A stretch of 64,000 nucleotides of DNA from Clostridia bacterium (GCA_017625095.1 JAGALQ010000024.1:62001-126000), one strand, 5' to 3'. Positions 38,375 to 47,544 are shown, numbered from the stretch's first letter. The notes: generated by a model from the letters alone, not told the origin. Translations and numbers: made by a program.

Positions 38375-39526
38375 ATGGAAGTAAGATTTATTAAGCCTGA
38401 AGAAGCTGCTGATTTTCTCAAAGTTTCAGCGACCTCTTTTATATGGAAGTTTGATGAAAAAGTTGATGACCACGTTGATACACCTGTATTGGCTGTTTTT
38501 GATAACGGAAAGCTGATTTCGGGTCTTGAAGCCATTGATTTTGAGTGTAATTATTGCGGAACTTCACTCGGCACAATCGGCATTGGCTGCGTATGCTGTC
38601 TTCCTGAAGCCAGAAGAAAGGGTGCTGTCAGAGCTCTTTTTGATAAAATCGGTGAAATTGCACTTGAGCAAAACTGGACACTCGGTTTTCTTCATCCTTT
38701 TTCAATTGAGTACTATGAACAGTTCGGCTACGGTCATCTTAATCAGCTGCTTTCTATACATGTACCATTTGTTAATCTGAATCATATTCCGCGCAACACA
38801 AATGCAGTTCTTTATACCGGTGAACAGTTTGAAGAATTAAGTGCCCTTCATAATAAATGTGTTATAATGGAAAATCTGCTTACTTACCGTAAAGACAAGA
38901 AGTGTTTCTGTGATAAACCTCGCGAAAATACAGATTATACTTATTTCCGCCGCAATGAAAAGGGTGAAGCTGATGCATATGTACGTTTCACTGTCAGCAG
39001 ACCTGACACACTTACTGTTGAAGATCTGTATTTCCTGACACCTGAAGCACTTTTCGGAATACTCGGCTTTCTTCGCAATTACGACGGAATTGTAAAAGAG
39101 CTTATTATCAGAAGACAGTATCAGGGTTCAGCTTTTTCGCTTATAGCTGACAGAGTATCCGGTGAGAAGTACAGTTGGGACGGTTGTATGGCTGCAAGAA
39201 TCTATGATATAAAAAAGGTTCTTGAAAGCAATATTTATCCTGATGAACACGGTATATTCAGAATCAGGAGTCTTGATAAATATGAGCAGAATTCAGGCAT
39301 TTTTGAGGTTGAATACGAAAAAGGTAAAGCTAATATAACTTTATTAAAAGACGGCAAATATGACCTTTCTCTTGAGCCTCATGCTGCTGCAAGACTTCTT
39401 CTTGCCGGTGAAGGTCATACCGCAGAAAGTGCAGCATATCTGAACGGTGTTCATCTTAACAACAGTGCTGATGATTTCTTTAAGGCATTCCCCCATCGCC
39501 CGACAAGATTTGTCGACAGTTTCTGA
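38375..39526 (+). CDS. Eis-like GNAT acetyltransferase
   Basis: 383 residues, three-domain architecture of the Eis/PF13527 family: an N-terminal GNAT domain (GIGCVCCLPEARRKGAVRALF near residue 71), a second GNAT-like domain, and a C-terminal SCP2-like domain (DLSLEPHAAARLLLAGEG near 335). HPFSIEYYEQFGYG near 109 is a typical Eis-type segment. Mycobacterial Eis modifies aminoglycosides and peptides; the substrate here is unknown. It lies 21 nt after the transporter gene, so it belongs to the GH38 operon. Confidence 0.85.
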   Translation: MEVRFIKPEEAADFLKVSATSFIWKFDEKVDDHVDTPVLAVFDNGKLISGLEAIDFECNYCGTSLGTIGIGCVCCLPEARRKGAVRALFDKIGEIALEQNWTLGFLHPFSIEYYEQFGYGHLNQLLSIHVPFVNLNHIPRNTNAVLYTGEQFEELSALHNKCVIMENLLTYRKDKKCFCDKPRENTDYTYFRRNEKGEADAYVRFTVSRPDTLTVEDLYFLTPEALFGILGFLRNYDGIVKELIIRRQYQGSAFSLIADRVSGEKYSWDGCMAARIYDIKKVLESNIYPDEHGIFRIRSLDKYEQNSGIFEVEYEKGKANITLLKDGKYDLSLEPHAAARLLLAGEGHTAESAAYLNGVHLNNSADDFFKAFPHRPTRFVDSF

Positions 39527-39540
39527 TTATTCTTTTAAAA

Positions 39541-39575
39541 ATTTTGCCCCGCAATACTTTAAAGTATTGCGGGGC
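39541..39575 (-). terminator. Terminator of the lipase-like transcript (perfect 30-nt palindrome)
   Basis: 39546-39575 is a perfect inverted repeat (15-bp arms, GC-rich base). On the minus strand it is followed by an A/T-rich tail with five T residues. On the plus strand no T run follows, so it mainly ends minus-strand transcription. Confidence 0.8.
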
Positions 39576-39597
39576 ATTGCTATATAACTGTGTTTAA

Positions 39598-41442
39598 TTA
39601 CAGAGCACCGATAATAGGAGCGATTACATAATTGGTAATCAGTGAGAATATTGTACCCAGAAGTGAAATTACAGTTGTAAAGGGAAGCTCAGAGAAACCG
39701 TTTGAACCGAAATTATCAAATAACCAAAGACTGAGATCTGTGAAGAATGTTGAGGGCTCTTCCTCTTCTTCTGCAGTCCATACACCGATTTTTATAAGAA
39801 TATTACTGAGTCTGGCCTCAATTTCTCTGTACTGACCGTAGTAACATACCGTACCGTTTACAAATGCTTCAGCTTCAGCAATCGCTGCCGCAAGTTCCTG
39901 TGCATCTTCGGCACTGAGCTTTGATGTATCAACAGATTTAGCTGTGGGGATATAATTATTCTTGAGTCCTCTTGTATCTCTCTGGCCGTTAAACTGAGGA
40001 TAATCGGGTGTTGAATAAACGTCTTTGATATCATCAGTTGCAAGAAGTCTTGTGGCAAGAGATATAATTATGTCATTACGTGCAGTCTGCTCATGATTCT
40101 GACCGTCAAAATAGAATGTTGTATCGGGAAGAAGACCTGCTGAAGCATCAACAACACCATCGGGAGAAATGTGATTATGGGTGGGATCAGAACAGTTTTT
40201 GCTTGTGTTAGCCTGAATGTAGTTTTTGCCTAATGTATCGCCTACGCATGCGCTTACAGCACCCATAGATGTTGATGAAAGGTGGATAACACCGTCAGCA
40301 TTGTCTGTATTCCAGGATCTGCCAATCTGATAGAGAGGTACATCGTAATCAACAATATTGAATACCTGAACGCCCTTATCGATAAGCATCTGAATATTAG
40401 TATCGGAATTTAACTGTGCTTCATAGAACATATCTGTCTGACGTTTGATTTCGGGCTTATCTGCAAGAAGCATCTGTGCAGCCTGAGGATAATACTCCTT
40501 CGGGCAGAGACCCCAGAGGCTTGTGATATTGGCAGCTACATCTTCAACAAGGCAATTTGCAACATTTTTGAGTACACCTGTAAGAACTTCATCAGGAAGA
40601 ATTCTTGCAATTACCTCAATCATTCTTGCCTCTTCCTCGTCCATAAGCGACTCAAGGAAGCCATTGTAGAGGAATTCTGTGTCAAAGAATGCAAAGTTCT
40701 TTGTATAAAGGTCACCGACAATAGTGGAACCGTTGAGAGCGGGAACAATATAAACAACCTTGTTAAGGTCATCCATTACCTTCGGAAAATACTGTAAGAG
40801 TCCGTTTGCGATTGAACCACCCATGCTTATGGGTACGATATTTACTTTATCATGGCCTGTTTCTTCCTTTACCATCTGGATAAAGTCATAAAGCTCACAA
40901 ACAGTATCATAGTTATTGCCGAATGAGTTGTAGGCGAAATAGTAGAGATGATCTTCACCTGCTAACTGTGAAAAAGCCTGAAGCGGGATATTATCGTAAA
41001 TCTCATTCTTCTCATATTCGCTGCACTCTGCAACTGAGTAAGGATATTTTTCGACCTCTATGTTGCCTGTGTTCTTACCGGTATTCGGATCACATGCATT
41101 AACAGCGAAACTGTCAAGAACTACCTGGCACAGAGCATCAGAAAGACCGATATCAGCCTGAGTGAAAAGTGTAAGAAGTGCGGGGAAAATAACTTTTCCG
41201 ATGATTGAAGGAATATCAAATGTTGCGGGGAAGCAGCTGATTCTCTCACCGTCTTCATCAAGGAGATAATCGCCGTTTTCATCAAGTGCCCATACATTTG
41301 ACTGACCGATACCCGGAACAACAATTGATGGGCAAGTGTCACAATCGCCCTGACACTCTGTTTTTACTGCCGCAGAGGACGGAAGAACTACAACAGAGAA
41401 TAAAAGGACACCTACAAGCAAAAATGATAAGATTTTTTTCAT
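39598..41442 (-). CDS. Secreted lipase-like alpha/beta hydrolase A
   Basis: 614 residues with a clear signal peptide (MKKILSFLLVGVLLFSVVVL, cleavage after PSSAA near residue 25). The mature protein starts with a Cys-rich segment (TECQGDCDTCPSIVVPGIG); PGIG is the usual oxyanion strand of LCAT/PGAP1-like lipases. The nucleophile elbow is PISMGGS with Ser206. A candidate His is in NHEQTARND, and a HNHISPDGVVDAS block precedes it; both are repeated in the neighbouring paralogue. The C-terminus is hydrophobic (about the last 30 residues), perhaps a membrane anchor. It lies directly downstream of paralogue B (16 nt). Exact family and substrate not recognised. Confidence 0.68.
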   Translation of the reverse strand: MKKILSFLLVGVLLFSVVVLPSSAAVKTECQGDCDTCPSIVVPGIGQSNVWALDENGDYLLDEDGERISCFPATFDIPSIIGKVIFPALLTLFTQADIGLSDALCQVVLDSFAVNACDPNTGKNTGNIEVEKYPYSVAECSEYEKNEIYDNIPLQAFSQLAGEDHLYYFAYNSFGNNYDTVCELYDFIQMVKEETGHDKVNIVPISMGGSIANGLLQYFPKVMDDLNKVVYIVPALNGSTIVGDLYTKNFAFFDTEFLYNGFLESLMDEEEARMIEVIARILPDEVLTGVLKNVANCLVEDVAANITSLWGLCPKEYYPQAAQMLLADKPEIKRQTDMFYEAQLNSDTNIQMLIDKGVQVFNIVDYDVPLYQIGRSWNTDNADGVIHLSSTSMGAVSACVGDTLGKNYIQANTSKNCSDPTHNHISPDGVVDASAGLLPDTTFYFDGQNHEQTARNDIIISLATRLLATDDIKDVYSTPDYPQFNGQRDTRGLKNNYIPTAKSVDTSKLSAEDAQELAAAIAEAEAFVNGTVCYYGQYREIEARLSNILIKIGVWTAEEEEEPSTFFTDLSLWLFDNFGSNGFSELPFTTVISLLGTIFSLITNYVIAPIIGAL

Positions 41443-41458
41443 AGTAAGACCTCTTTCT

Positions 41459-43288
41459 TTAATTGAAAATCTTTTTTATTATCTTAACAGCCCTGTCAAC
41501 AGGACTGCCGCCACCAAATAAAAACAATGTTGATTTGCTTAATGAATAAGCAACCGTATTAAACGTTTTAGTAAACAATGATTTCTTTTTTTGAATGTCG
41601 TTATATCCTTCAGCGCCGACATTATGAAGAACTGCAATCAATCTCTTTTCAGCAGCTTCAATTCGCAGTTGATCAGCAACAGTCAGTTTAAGAACATCTT
41701 CGGCTTCAATTATAGCGGATTCAAGCTCTGCCTTGTCCGTTTTACTGAGTTTTGATGAATTTACTTTATATGCATCCGGAAGATTCCGGCGACGTATATT
41801 TTGAGTGTTACAAGCTCCGTTAAACTGAGGATAATTAAGCGGATCGCTGTTAATATCTTTAATCCTACCGAGTATAAGTGATTTTGCAAGATTTAGCACA
41901 ACATCGTTTCGACCGACTTCGTGATGTTGATTGAGGAAAATCCATGTGTTTTCAGGGAAGAGTGCCGTCGAAGCGTCTACCCTATTATCACGTGAAATAT
42001 GGTTATGTTCAAAGTTTTCACATCGGCTGTTCTTTTTATATTTAATATCTGAAAGCAGCTTATTATGCGGAGCACCTGTTGCACCGAGAGAAGCAGAACT
42101 GAGATTAACTATTCCGTCAGAGTTTATTTTCTCAGCTGAATCAACAATGTTGAAATATGTATACATCTGTTCGCCAAAATCCAGGTTTGCGCAAGCGATT
42201 GAATTTATACGCACACCATCGTTAGAAGCTGAAAGAAGATTATTATTGAGATTGAGCCTTGCATTCTGAAAATTATCTGTTCTCGCTTTTAACACAGGCT
42301 TATCTGACAGGTATCGATCTGCAAGCTCGTCATATCTGTATGACGGGAGCATAGCCCAGAATTGCGGACAGTTAAGCATCAGGTTGTCAAGAATTGCGCT
42401 GATTGCACTAGAAAGAACACCGTTAACAGCTTTTCTTGGAAATATATGTAGCAGAGTATTGATAAGGTATCCTTTTAATGGCACGCCGTCAGATTCGGTG
42501 AAAATATCAGCCAAAAACTTATGATATAAGTAATAATCATCAAGTCGCCATTTTCGTGCATAAAAATCAGCAGCGATATCAGTGCCGTCAAGGCAAGCGA
42601 CTATGTTTACAATCTGATCAATGTTACCGTGACCGTATTTTTCGAGATAAGCGGTAAGTATTGTGCCGCCAAGGCTGATCGGGAGAAGTGTTACTTTCTC
42701 GTGTCCTGTTTGCTTTTTAACAGTTTCAATATAGTCATTTAAATCGTCTGCTGAATCCATTGGATCACCTACAAGGTTGAAGGTGAAAAAATAAACGTGA
42801 TCCTCCCCTATTTCATCAACTAGTGACTTCATAGGAACCATACGGTAAACCCATTTAATTTCTTCTTTTGTCATTTGCTCGAGAGAATGATTCCACCGCT
42901 TGGTTTTTAGATTTTCTATATGATTACCGTTATTATCACATTTCTGAAATTTCAGTAATTCACTGACGGTATAGTAAATATATTTCTCAAGCCCTGCATC
43001 GTTTTGAGTAATAATTGATGCGAGTGCTTTTGAAATAATCTTAAATGCTGTTTGTTTTGAGAAAACCCGCCTATCAGGTATAATAAGCGTACCGCCGATA
43101 TGAGATTCACCTAATAGAACAGGGGTATCGTCTTTATCATAAAGAAAAGTTGGCGAATGATTAATACCGGGAAGTATAATTACTGGCGAATGACAGCAAG
43201 AGTTTTTGCAGTCTGTTTCTGAATCAGCCGAACAAGAATCATTTGAATGTTTCAAATCAATTACTCTCCTCATTGGCTTATTTTTCAT
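41459..43288 (-). CDS. Lipase-like alpha/beta hydrolase B, paralogue of A without signal peptide
   Basis: 609 residues. It aligns by eye with hydrolase A throughout: CCHSPVIILPGINHS at the start, EDHVYFFTFNLVGDPMDS, the nucleophile elbow PISLGGT, a HNHISRDNRVDAS block and HHEVGRND near the end of the core. Unlike A it begins with a polar stretch rich in Asp, Ser and Cys and has no signal peptide or C-terminal hydrophobic tail. No ribosome binding site precedes ATG 43288. An in-frame TTG at 43255 follows GAGGAGAG at fair spacing, so the true start is uncertain. It is the first gene of the A/B pair. Confidence 0.65.
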   Translation of the reverse strand: MKNKPMRRVIDLKHSNDSCSADSETDCKNSCCHSPVIILPGINHSPTFLYDKDDTPVLLGESHIGGTLIIPDRRVFSKQTAFKIISKALASIITQNDAGLEKYIYYTVSELLKFQKCDNNGNHIENLKTKRWNHSLEQMTKEEIKWVYRMVPMKSLVDEIGEDHVYFFTFNLVGDPMDSADDLNDYIETVKKQTGHEKVTLLPISLGGTILTAYLEKYGHGNIDQIVNIVACLDGTDIAADFYARKWRLDDYYLYHKFLADIFTESDGVPLKGYLINTLLHIFPRKAVNGVLSSAISAILDNLMLNCPQFWAMLPSYRYDELADRYLSDKPVLKARTDNFQNARLNLNNNLLSASNDGVRINSIACANLDFGEQMYTYFNIVDSAEKINSDGIVNLSSASLGATGAPHNKLLSDIKYKKNSRCENFEHNHISRDNRVDASTALFPENTWIFLNQHHEVGRNDVVLNLAKSLILGRIKDINSDPLNYPQFNGACNTQNIRRRNLPDAYKVNSSKLSKTDKAELESAIIEAEDVLKLTVADQLRIEAAEKRLIAVLHNVGAEGYNDIQKKKSLFTKTFNTVAYSLSKSTLFLFGGGSPVDRAVKIIKKIFN

Positions 43289-43408
43289 ATTTTATCATAT
43301 TAAACTGTTAAATTCAACAATTTTAACTGAATGATGTGTAGTTTTTTATTCTTTCATTTTAGTAATACTAACTAAATTTTTAAATTAATATTAATATTAA
43401 TATAAATA

Positions 43409-43436
43409 ACGGAGCAACATCATTAGATTGCTCCGT
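43409..43436 (-). terminator. Hairpin after nhaC
   Basis: A 9-bp stem (43409-43417 with 43428-43436) and a 10-nt loop; on the minus strand the tail is A/T-rich but with only a short T run. A probable terminator of the nhaC transcript. Confidence 0.6.
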
Positions 43437-43449
43437 TTCTGCAATAAAT

Positions 43450-44766
43450 TTAATTAATTTTGCTTTTGGTTTTTTTAAAAAATATGAATACAATTGAGCT
43501 TATAAGAAGAAGCATCGGATAGAAAAGGTTCGAAATAATCTGGAACGCCGTCATCTCAGAACCTAACGTATTTACAACAGAAAGAGCCACAAGAATCTGT
43601 GCGCCGTAAGGAAGAATACCCTGGAATATACATGAGAAAGTATCAAGAATTGACGCAGTTTTTCGCGGCGATATATCGTAATCCTTTGCCATTTCAGCAG
43701 CAATCGGATTAGCCATAACAATTGCTACTGTGTTGTTTGCAGTGGCAATATCCATTAGACCTACCAGAAGACCTATGCCGAGCTGACCGCCTTTGTTACC
43801 TTTAAATACCTTACGGATTGAGTTGAGAAGTGCTTCAAATCCGCCATTGTGCTTAATAAGTGCACAGAGTGCCGCGACAAGTACTGCAACCATTGCAGTT
43901 TCAAACATACCTGAAGCACCTGCACCCATATTTGCAAGCAAATCGGGAAATGCTACTGAATAGGTCGCAAGTATAATAATGCTGCCGGAAATAATACCAA
44001 TAAGCAGAGTAAGAAACACATTTACACCAACAATTCCGCTTATGAGTACAAGCACATAAGGAAGAATCTGAAGCAGATTATAATCCTTATTAATAATTTC
44101 GGATACATCAGACTTTGCTGACAAAACAAGAATAAGAGCAAGTGTCAACACTGCAGCAGGCACGACAACTGCAAAGTTTGTACGGAATTTATCCTTCATC
44201 CTGCAGCCTTGTCCGTTACATGCGGCAATTGTTGTATCAGAGATAAAAGAAAGGTTATCACCGAACATAGCACCACCTACAACCGTACCTACACATAAAG
44301 GAAGCGCAAAGCCTGAACCTTCAGAAATCGCAACAGCAATAGGTGTGATCAGTGTAATTGTGCCTACTGATGTGCCCATTGCAGTAGATACGAAGCAACT
44401 GATAACAAAAAGCACAGCAACCGCAAGGCGCGGAGGAGTAACCGACAGCAGAAAATATGCTACGCTCTCTGCAGAATCTCTGCCGACGACACCGACAAAA
44501 ATACCCGCAAGCAAAAATATTATAAGCATGGTAATAATATTTTTGTCGCCTACACCCTGTCCCATTATTTCGAATTTTTTATCAAGAGAAATTCCCTTTG
44601 TCTGCAACACTGCGACAAGCAAAGCCACAAGGAAAGCTACAATAACAGGTACATTATAAAATCCCATAGGAATTTTCATAATGTATTCAAAAACAATACC
44701 TAATGATAAGTAAAAAACAACGAATACTCCGATGGGAATTAGTGCTAAAGCGTTAGATTTTTTCAT
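43450..44766 (-). CDS. nhaC: NhaC-family Na+/H+ antiporter
   Basis: 438 residues, about 12 membrane helices. The typical NhaC signatures are present: STAMGTSVGTITLITPIAVA (near residue 126), GTVVGGAMFGDNLSFISDTTIAA (near 159-181) and ANNTVAIVMANPIA (near 343). It exchanges Na+ for H+ or related ions across the plasma membrane. The protein is of ordinary length. It has its own promoter upstream and stands between the lipase pair and the tRNA-Pro island. Confidence 0.88.
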   Translation of the reverse strand: MKKSNALALIPIGVFVVFYLSLGIVFEYIMKIPMGFYNVPVIVAFLVALLVAVLQTKGISLDKKFEIMGQGVGDKNIITMLIIFLLAGIFVGVVGRDSAESVAYFLLSVTPPRLAVAVLFVISCFVSTAMGTSVGTITLITPIAVAISEGSGFALPLCVGTVVGGAMFGDNLSFISDTTIAACNGQGCRMKDKFRTNFAVVVPAAVLTLALILVLSAKSDVSEIINKDYNLLQILPYVLVLISGIVGVNVFLTLLIGIISGSIIILATYSVAFPDLLANMGAGASGMFETAMVAVLVAALCALIKHNGGFEALLNSIRKVFKGNKGGQLGIGLLVGLMDIATANNTVAIVMANPIAAEMAKDYDISPRKTASILDTFSCIFQGILPYGAQILVALSVVNTLGSEMTAFQIISNLFYPMLLLISSIVFIFFKKTKSKIN

Positions 44767-44805
44767 ATCTGACTCACTTTCTGAAATTTTGAATAAACTT
44801 AATGA

Positions 44806-44834
44806 ATTATATCACGCAATTACTGAAATCTCAA
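44806..44834 (-). promoter_or_regulatory. Promoter of nhaC
   Basis: TTGAGA (44834-44829), 17-nt spacer, TATAAT (44811-44806) on the minus strand. Confidence 0.75.
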
Positions 44835-44864
44835 TAAGTATATTAATAATAATTTCTCTTAAAC

Positions 44865-44902
44865 AAAAAAACAGAGCAACGGCAAAAGCGATTGCTCTGT
44901 TT
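44865..44902 (-). terminator. Displaced terminator of tRNA-Pro
   Basis: An 11-bp perfect stem (44902-44892 with 44879-44869) and a run of T residues on the minus strand. It sits immediately after the duplicated tRNA-Pro 3' end, so before integration it probably terminated the tRNA-Pro transcript. Confidence 0.8.
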
Positions 44903-44926
44903 GTGGTCGGAGTGACGGGACTTGAA
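44903..44926. repeat. Left direct repeat: copy of the tRNA-Pro 3' end (putative att site)
   Basis: 24 bases identical to 47830-47853. They cover the CCA, discriminator, 3' acceptor strand and part of the T-arm of tRNA-Pro. The rest of the tRNA is absent here. Confidence 0.85.
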
Positions 44927-45044
44927 AGCTGAAGAAGCTTTCGCGTATCGTTGCGCATAACATTGCAAAGCGCTATGTTTCAACGATTATAAAATTTGTA
45001 TTTTCCATCCCATTTCACATCTTTGCATATCTTTTCATAAGTAT

Positions 45045-45065
45045 AAGGACCAAATAAGGACCATT
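45045..45065 (+). repeat. Inner direct repeat, left copy (possible recombinase arm site)
   Basis: 21 bases built on two AAGGACC-type units 11 bases apart; 20 of 21 bases match 47752-47772 in the same orientation. It lies about 120 bases inside the left att copy. Confidence 0.65.
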
Positions 45066-45276
45066 AATCAATATTTTGTGACTTAACATTTATATTCTCA
45101 ATATTTTGCATTTTTATGCACGGAGTGGTTGATTGGCACATCCCCATGAGAATACTTGCATGCCTATATAGTTCCACAATTCTTATAAATGATTCTCAAT
45201 TGAAATACTTATTATCAGATATTGAGTGTTGAAGAAACTTTAAACATATCTAAATTTGTTGATGTTGCTATTGTGA

Positions 45277-45726
45277 TTACAATGTTGTAATCGCATTAGA
45301 ACCGTCTGTTAATTGTTCTACACGAGTCGAATAATAACCCGTGGAATTTTTATGCACATCGACAAAAGAGAGCCCCAAAAAAAGCAATACCAAAGCCAAT
45401 ATTACGGCTGCTAAACCCAACAAAAGCTTAAAAACGGTATGTCTGAATTTAATAACGGGTTTAATGTCGCAATAATTCTCAGGTACAAAGAATTCTTTGG
45501 CTATTTCTGAGGGTGTACCGAAATGCTTGATTACATCGTCAAATTGCTGAACTCTATTTGTTTGGACGTACTCATTGACATTACAACGAAACTCTTTTAA
45601 AAATCGTTTTTTAATTTTTGAGGAGCAAACAAGATTATCGCTGATAGCTTTAACATATCTGTCAATCTCTTGATTGGTAATTGCAGACTCTGACGAAAAA
45701 AGTATTATTTTATTTGATGGTTTCAA
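45277..45726 (-). CDS. HAAS-domain-like membrane protein partnered with PadR
   Basis: 149 residues. The first 100 residues form a helical, charged cytosolic region (ITNQEIDRYVKAISDNL, then FLKEFRCNVNEYVQ) ending in a FGTPSEIAKEF motif, as in HAAS/DUF1700 proteins. One transmembrane helix (LLLGLAAVILALVLLFLGL, about 105-123) and a short outer tail follow. Such proteins are commonly encoded right after PadR regulators, as here (12 nt). The start is TTG at 45726 after AAGGATG; no ATG or GTG fits. The role is unknown, possibly a membrane sensor for the PadR partner. Confidence 0.68.
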   Translation of the reverse strand: MKPSNKIILFSSESAITNQEIDRYVKAISDNLVCSSKIKKRFLKEFRCNVNEYVQTNRVQQFDDVIKHFGTPSEIAKEFFVPENYCDIKPVIKFRHTVFKLLLGLAAVILALVLLFLGLSFVDVHKNSTGYYSTRVEQLTDGSNAITTL

Positions 45727-45738
45727 AACGACACATCC

Positions 45739-46095
45739 TTAGGCATAATTCTGCGAATAACCAATGGTTCTGTCTAAAATGGAATTTATTGCATATATAA
45801 TCCCGTCAAATTCCTCAAGAAGCTCGCGATAGTATACTTTGCCTGCTTCTTCAAGATGATAATATCTGCGTTTCCTTTTTACTCCTACCAATTGCTCATA
45901 TTCGCTCAGGTAACCTGCATCCACCAGACGAAACAGCACGGGATAAAGTGAACCTTCGAGCACTGTGTATTCGCCTTTGCTCTTTTCGTTGAAAAGCTGA
46001 GTTATCTGATAACCGTACAAATCTTCTTTTTGCAGCAAATGAAGAATTAACAACTCTGCTGTTCCTCTTTTAAAATTATCTTTACTTTGACTCAT
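45739..46095 (-). CDS. PadR-family transcriptional regulator
   Basis: 118 residues. Winged-helix PadR core: RGTAELLILHLLQKEDLYGYQI (from residue 10), then VLEGSLYPVLFRLVDAGYL (recognition helix region, near 48) and a RKRRYYHLEEAGK wing near 76. A C-terminal dimerisation helix follows. The start at 46095 uses GGTGAT as ribosome binding site; a GTG nine bases earlier is part of it. It is the first gene of a two-gene unit with the HAAS-like protein and probably autoregulates that unit. Confidence 0.9.
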   Translation of the reverse strand: MSQSKDNFKRGTAELLILHLLQKEDLYGYQITQLFNEKSKGEYTVLEGSLYPVLFRLVDAGYLSEYEQLVGVKRKRRYYHLEEAGKVYYRELLEEFDGIIYAINSILDRTIGYSQNYA

Positions 46096-46207
46096 TTTAA
46101 TCACCCATATAATATTAGCACAATATATAATTGCTGTAAATACCTTTGCTGCAAATACTATTGACGGAAATGTATTTATGTGTTATTATCAAATAAATTA
46201 AGCAGGT

Positions 46208-46300
46208 GTGGTACACAAATTTGAAACTCAGGGAAGTTTTACACTCAATTTGACTTGGACAAAAGGACAAACTTATGAAGATATCAAGGAGACCTTATGA
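46208..46300 (+). pseudogene. Short ORF or 3' gene remnant overlapping the lipoprotein start
   Basis: A 30-codon open stretch with alternating hydrophobic residues (GSFTLNLTWTKGQTYEDIKE), reading like the end of a beta-rich domain. Its stop overlaps the ATG of the next gene (ATGA). The GTG at 46208 has no good ribosome binding site and a stop lies just upstream, so it may be the truncated tail of a lost gene. Very tentative. Confidence 0.25.
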
Positions 46301-46953
46301 AAAATGTATTTAGAAAAGTTGCAAGTGTACTATGTATTTTTTTTGTATCATCTATTGGATTAACTGCTTGCTTATCAGAAGAAAAAAGTAGTTCCATCTC
46401 CGAATTTAACACAACATCATATTCATACAAAGAAAATATGGACATTGCAATGAAAAATGCAAAATCTCCCAAACTTCTGGCTAAAATTGACGGTATAGAA
46501 ATAACACAAGTGGATTTAGATTTATACTCGATTGATGGGGAAACATATACGACCGAAGATATAATCAAATATTATATTATCACTGATTATGCTGAAAAAA
46601 TTGGATTATCCTTACAGACATGGGACGAAGAATTATACAACAACATTGATAATGATGACGGAAACAACGAGGGAGTTGATGAAGAATACTGCCAAAAAGT
46701 ATATGGGGTATCCAAAGACAAAGTTACTGAATACAGAAGAAAGAGAATCTACCAATTGGGGATGAATTATTCTTTTTCAAAAATGATCATTGATGATGTA
46801 GCTTCAGGAGAGTTTGTTAAACGTCATCCAGAGCTGAATAAAGCATACGAAGCTTTTGAAACACAGCGCTATACAAATAAAAAAGCTTGGGATAATCTTG
46901 AAGATGCTTACTATGAATTTATTGCTAAGAATTATGAAATAGTAATTTACTAA
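46297..46953 (+). CDS. Predicted lipoprotein of the island
   Basis: 218 residues. The signal sequence is MKNVFRKVASVLCIFFVSS and a lipobox LTAC places the lipidated Cys near residue 25. The body has a AKIDGIEITQVDLDLYSIDG segment and a YIITDYAEKIGLSLQTWDEE segment, recalling the N-terminal helical part of SurA/PrsA-like chaperones, but there is no visible peptidyl-prolyl isomerase domain. It is AT-rich compared with flanking chromosome. AAGGAG precedes the ATG. Function not known. Confidence 0.72.
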   Translation: MKNVFRKVASVLCIFFVSSIGLTACLSEEKSSSISEFNTTSYSYKENMDIAMKNAKSPKLLAKIDGIEITQVDLDLYSIDGETYTTEDIIKYYIITDYAEKIGLSLQTWDEELYNNIDNDDGNNEGVDEEYCQKVYGVSKDKVTEYRRKRIYQLGMNYSFSKMIIDDVASGEFVKRHPELNKAYEAFETQRYTNKKAWDNLEDAYYEFIAKNYEIVIY

Positions 46954-47022
46954 TTTTATTGACCTTGACGGAAGCTATTATGGCAATTTCCAATTCTATA
47001 TAAATTTCTAGGAGGAAAAACT

Positions 47023-47544
47023 ATGTTAACAAGGATTCTCTCTTTTATTATGTCTATCTTACTGATAATCTTTCCGTTTTTCGGAGAAAAAAATACTGTC
47101 AGTAATGAAGAAGTTGCAGAAGCGGTAATTTATGCAGTTGAAAACAAAGATGCATCTGCAATGGAAGCCGTTATGTGTAAAAACATCAAAGACAATTTCG
47201 ATGATCTAACTGGAGAAATAAACAAAATGCTTTCTTATATTGAAGGTGATATCGAAAGTGTTACTTGGCAAAGATTAGGTGCATATTCTCAAAGTGATGG
47301 TGAAGGAAAATCAATAAGTCAAAATAACCAAAACTATGATATTTTTACATCAAGCGGTGCGTACGGTATCTCCGTTGTTGTTGAAACATACAATTCGTTT
47401 TCATCTGACGAATTAGGAATACGTGCAATAACTTTATATTCCAAAGTTAAAAATACCAACTCGGAAGATCCAAGAGAATATGTATATGGTGAAACTTTAA
47501 TTAGACTTGCTGCAACCGAAGGTGTTAAAGATTGGCATGATTAA
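47023..47544 (+). CDS. DUF5104-like secreted or membrane-anchored protein
   Basis: 173 residues. A hydrophobic N-terminus (MLTRILSFIMSILLIIFPFF) is followed by SNEEVAEAVIYAVENKDASA and a MCKNIKDNFDDLTGEI segment, then a predicted beta sheet ending TLYSKVKN. This pattern is what I recall from DUF5104 proteins of Clostridia; function unknown. AGGAGG precedes the start. It lies 69 nt after the lipoprotein gene on the same strand, so the two are probably co-transcribed island cargo. Confidence 0.65.
   Translation: MLTRILSFIMSILLIIFPFFGEKNTVSNEEVAEAVIYAVENKDASAMEAVMCKNIKDNFDDLTGEINKMLSYIEGDIESVTWQRLGAYSQSDGEGKSISQNNQNYDIFTSSGAYGISVVVETYNSFSSDELGIRAITLYSKVKNTNSEDPREYVYGETLIRLAATEGVKDWHD

Noticed and set aside
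43289-43408. AT-rich stretch before the lipase B gene as an origin or repeat array
   Set aside because: Only simple AT-rich runs (ATTAATATTAAT-like); no DnaA boxes or ordered repeats.
44927-45276. Possible integrase remnant next to the left att copy
   Set aside because: No frame with tyrosine-recombinase motifs (R-H-R-Y) could be read on either strand.
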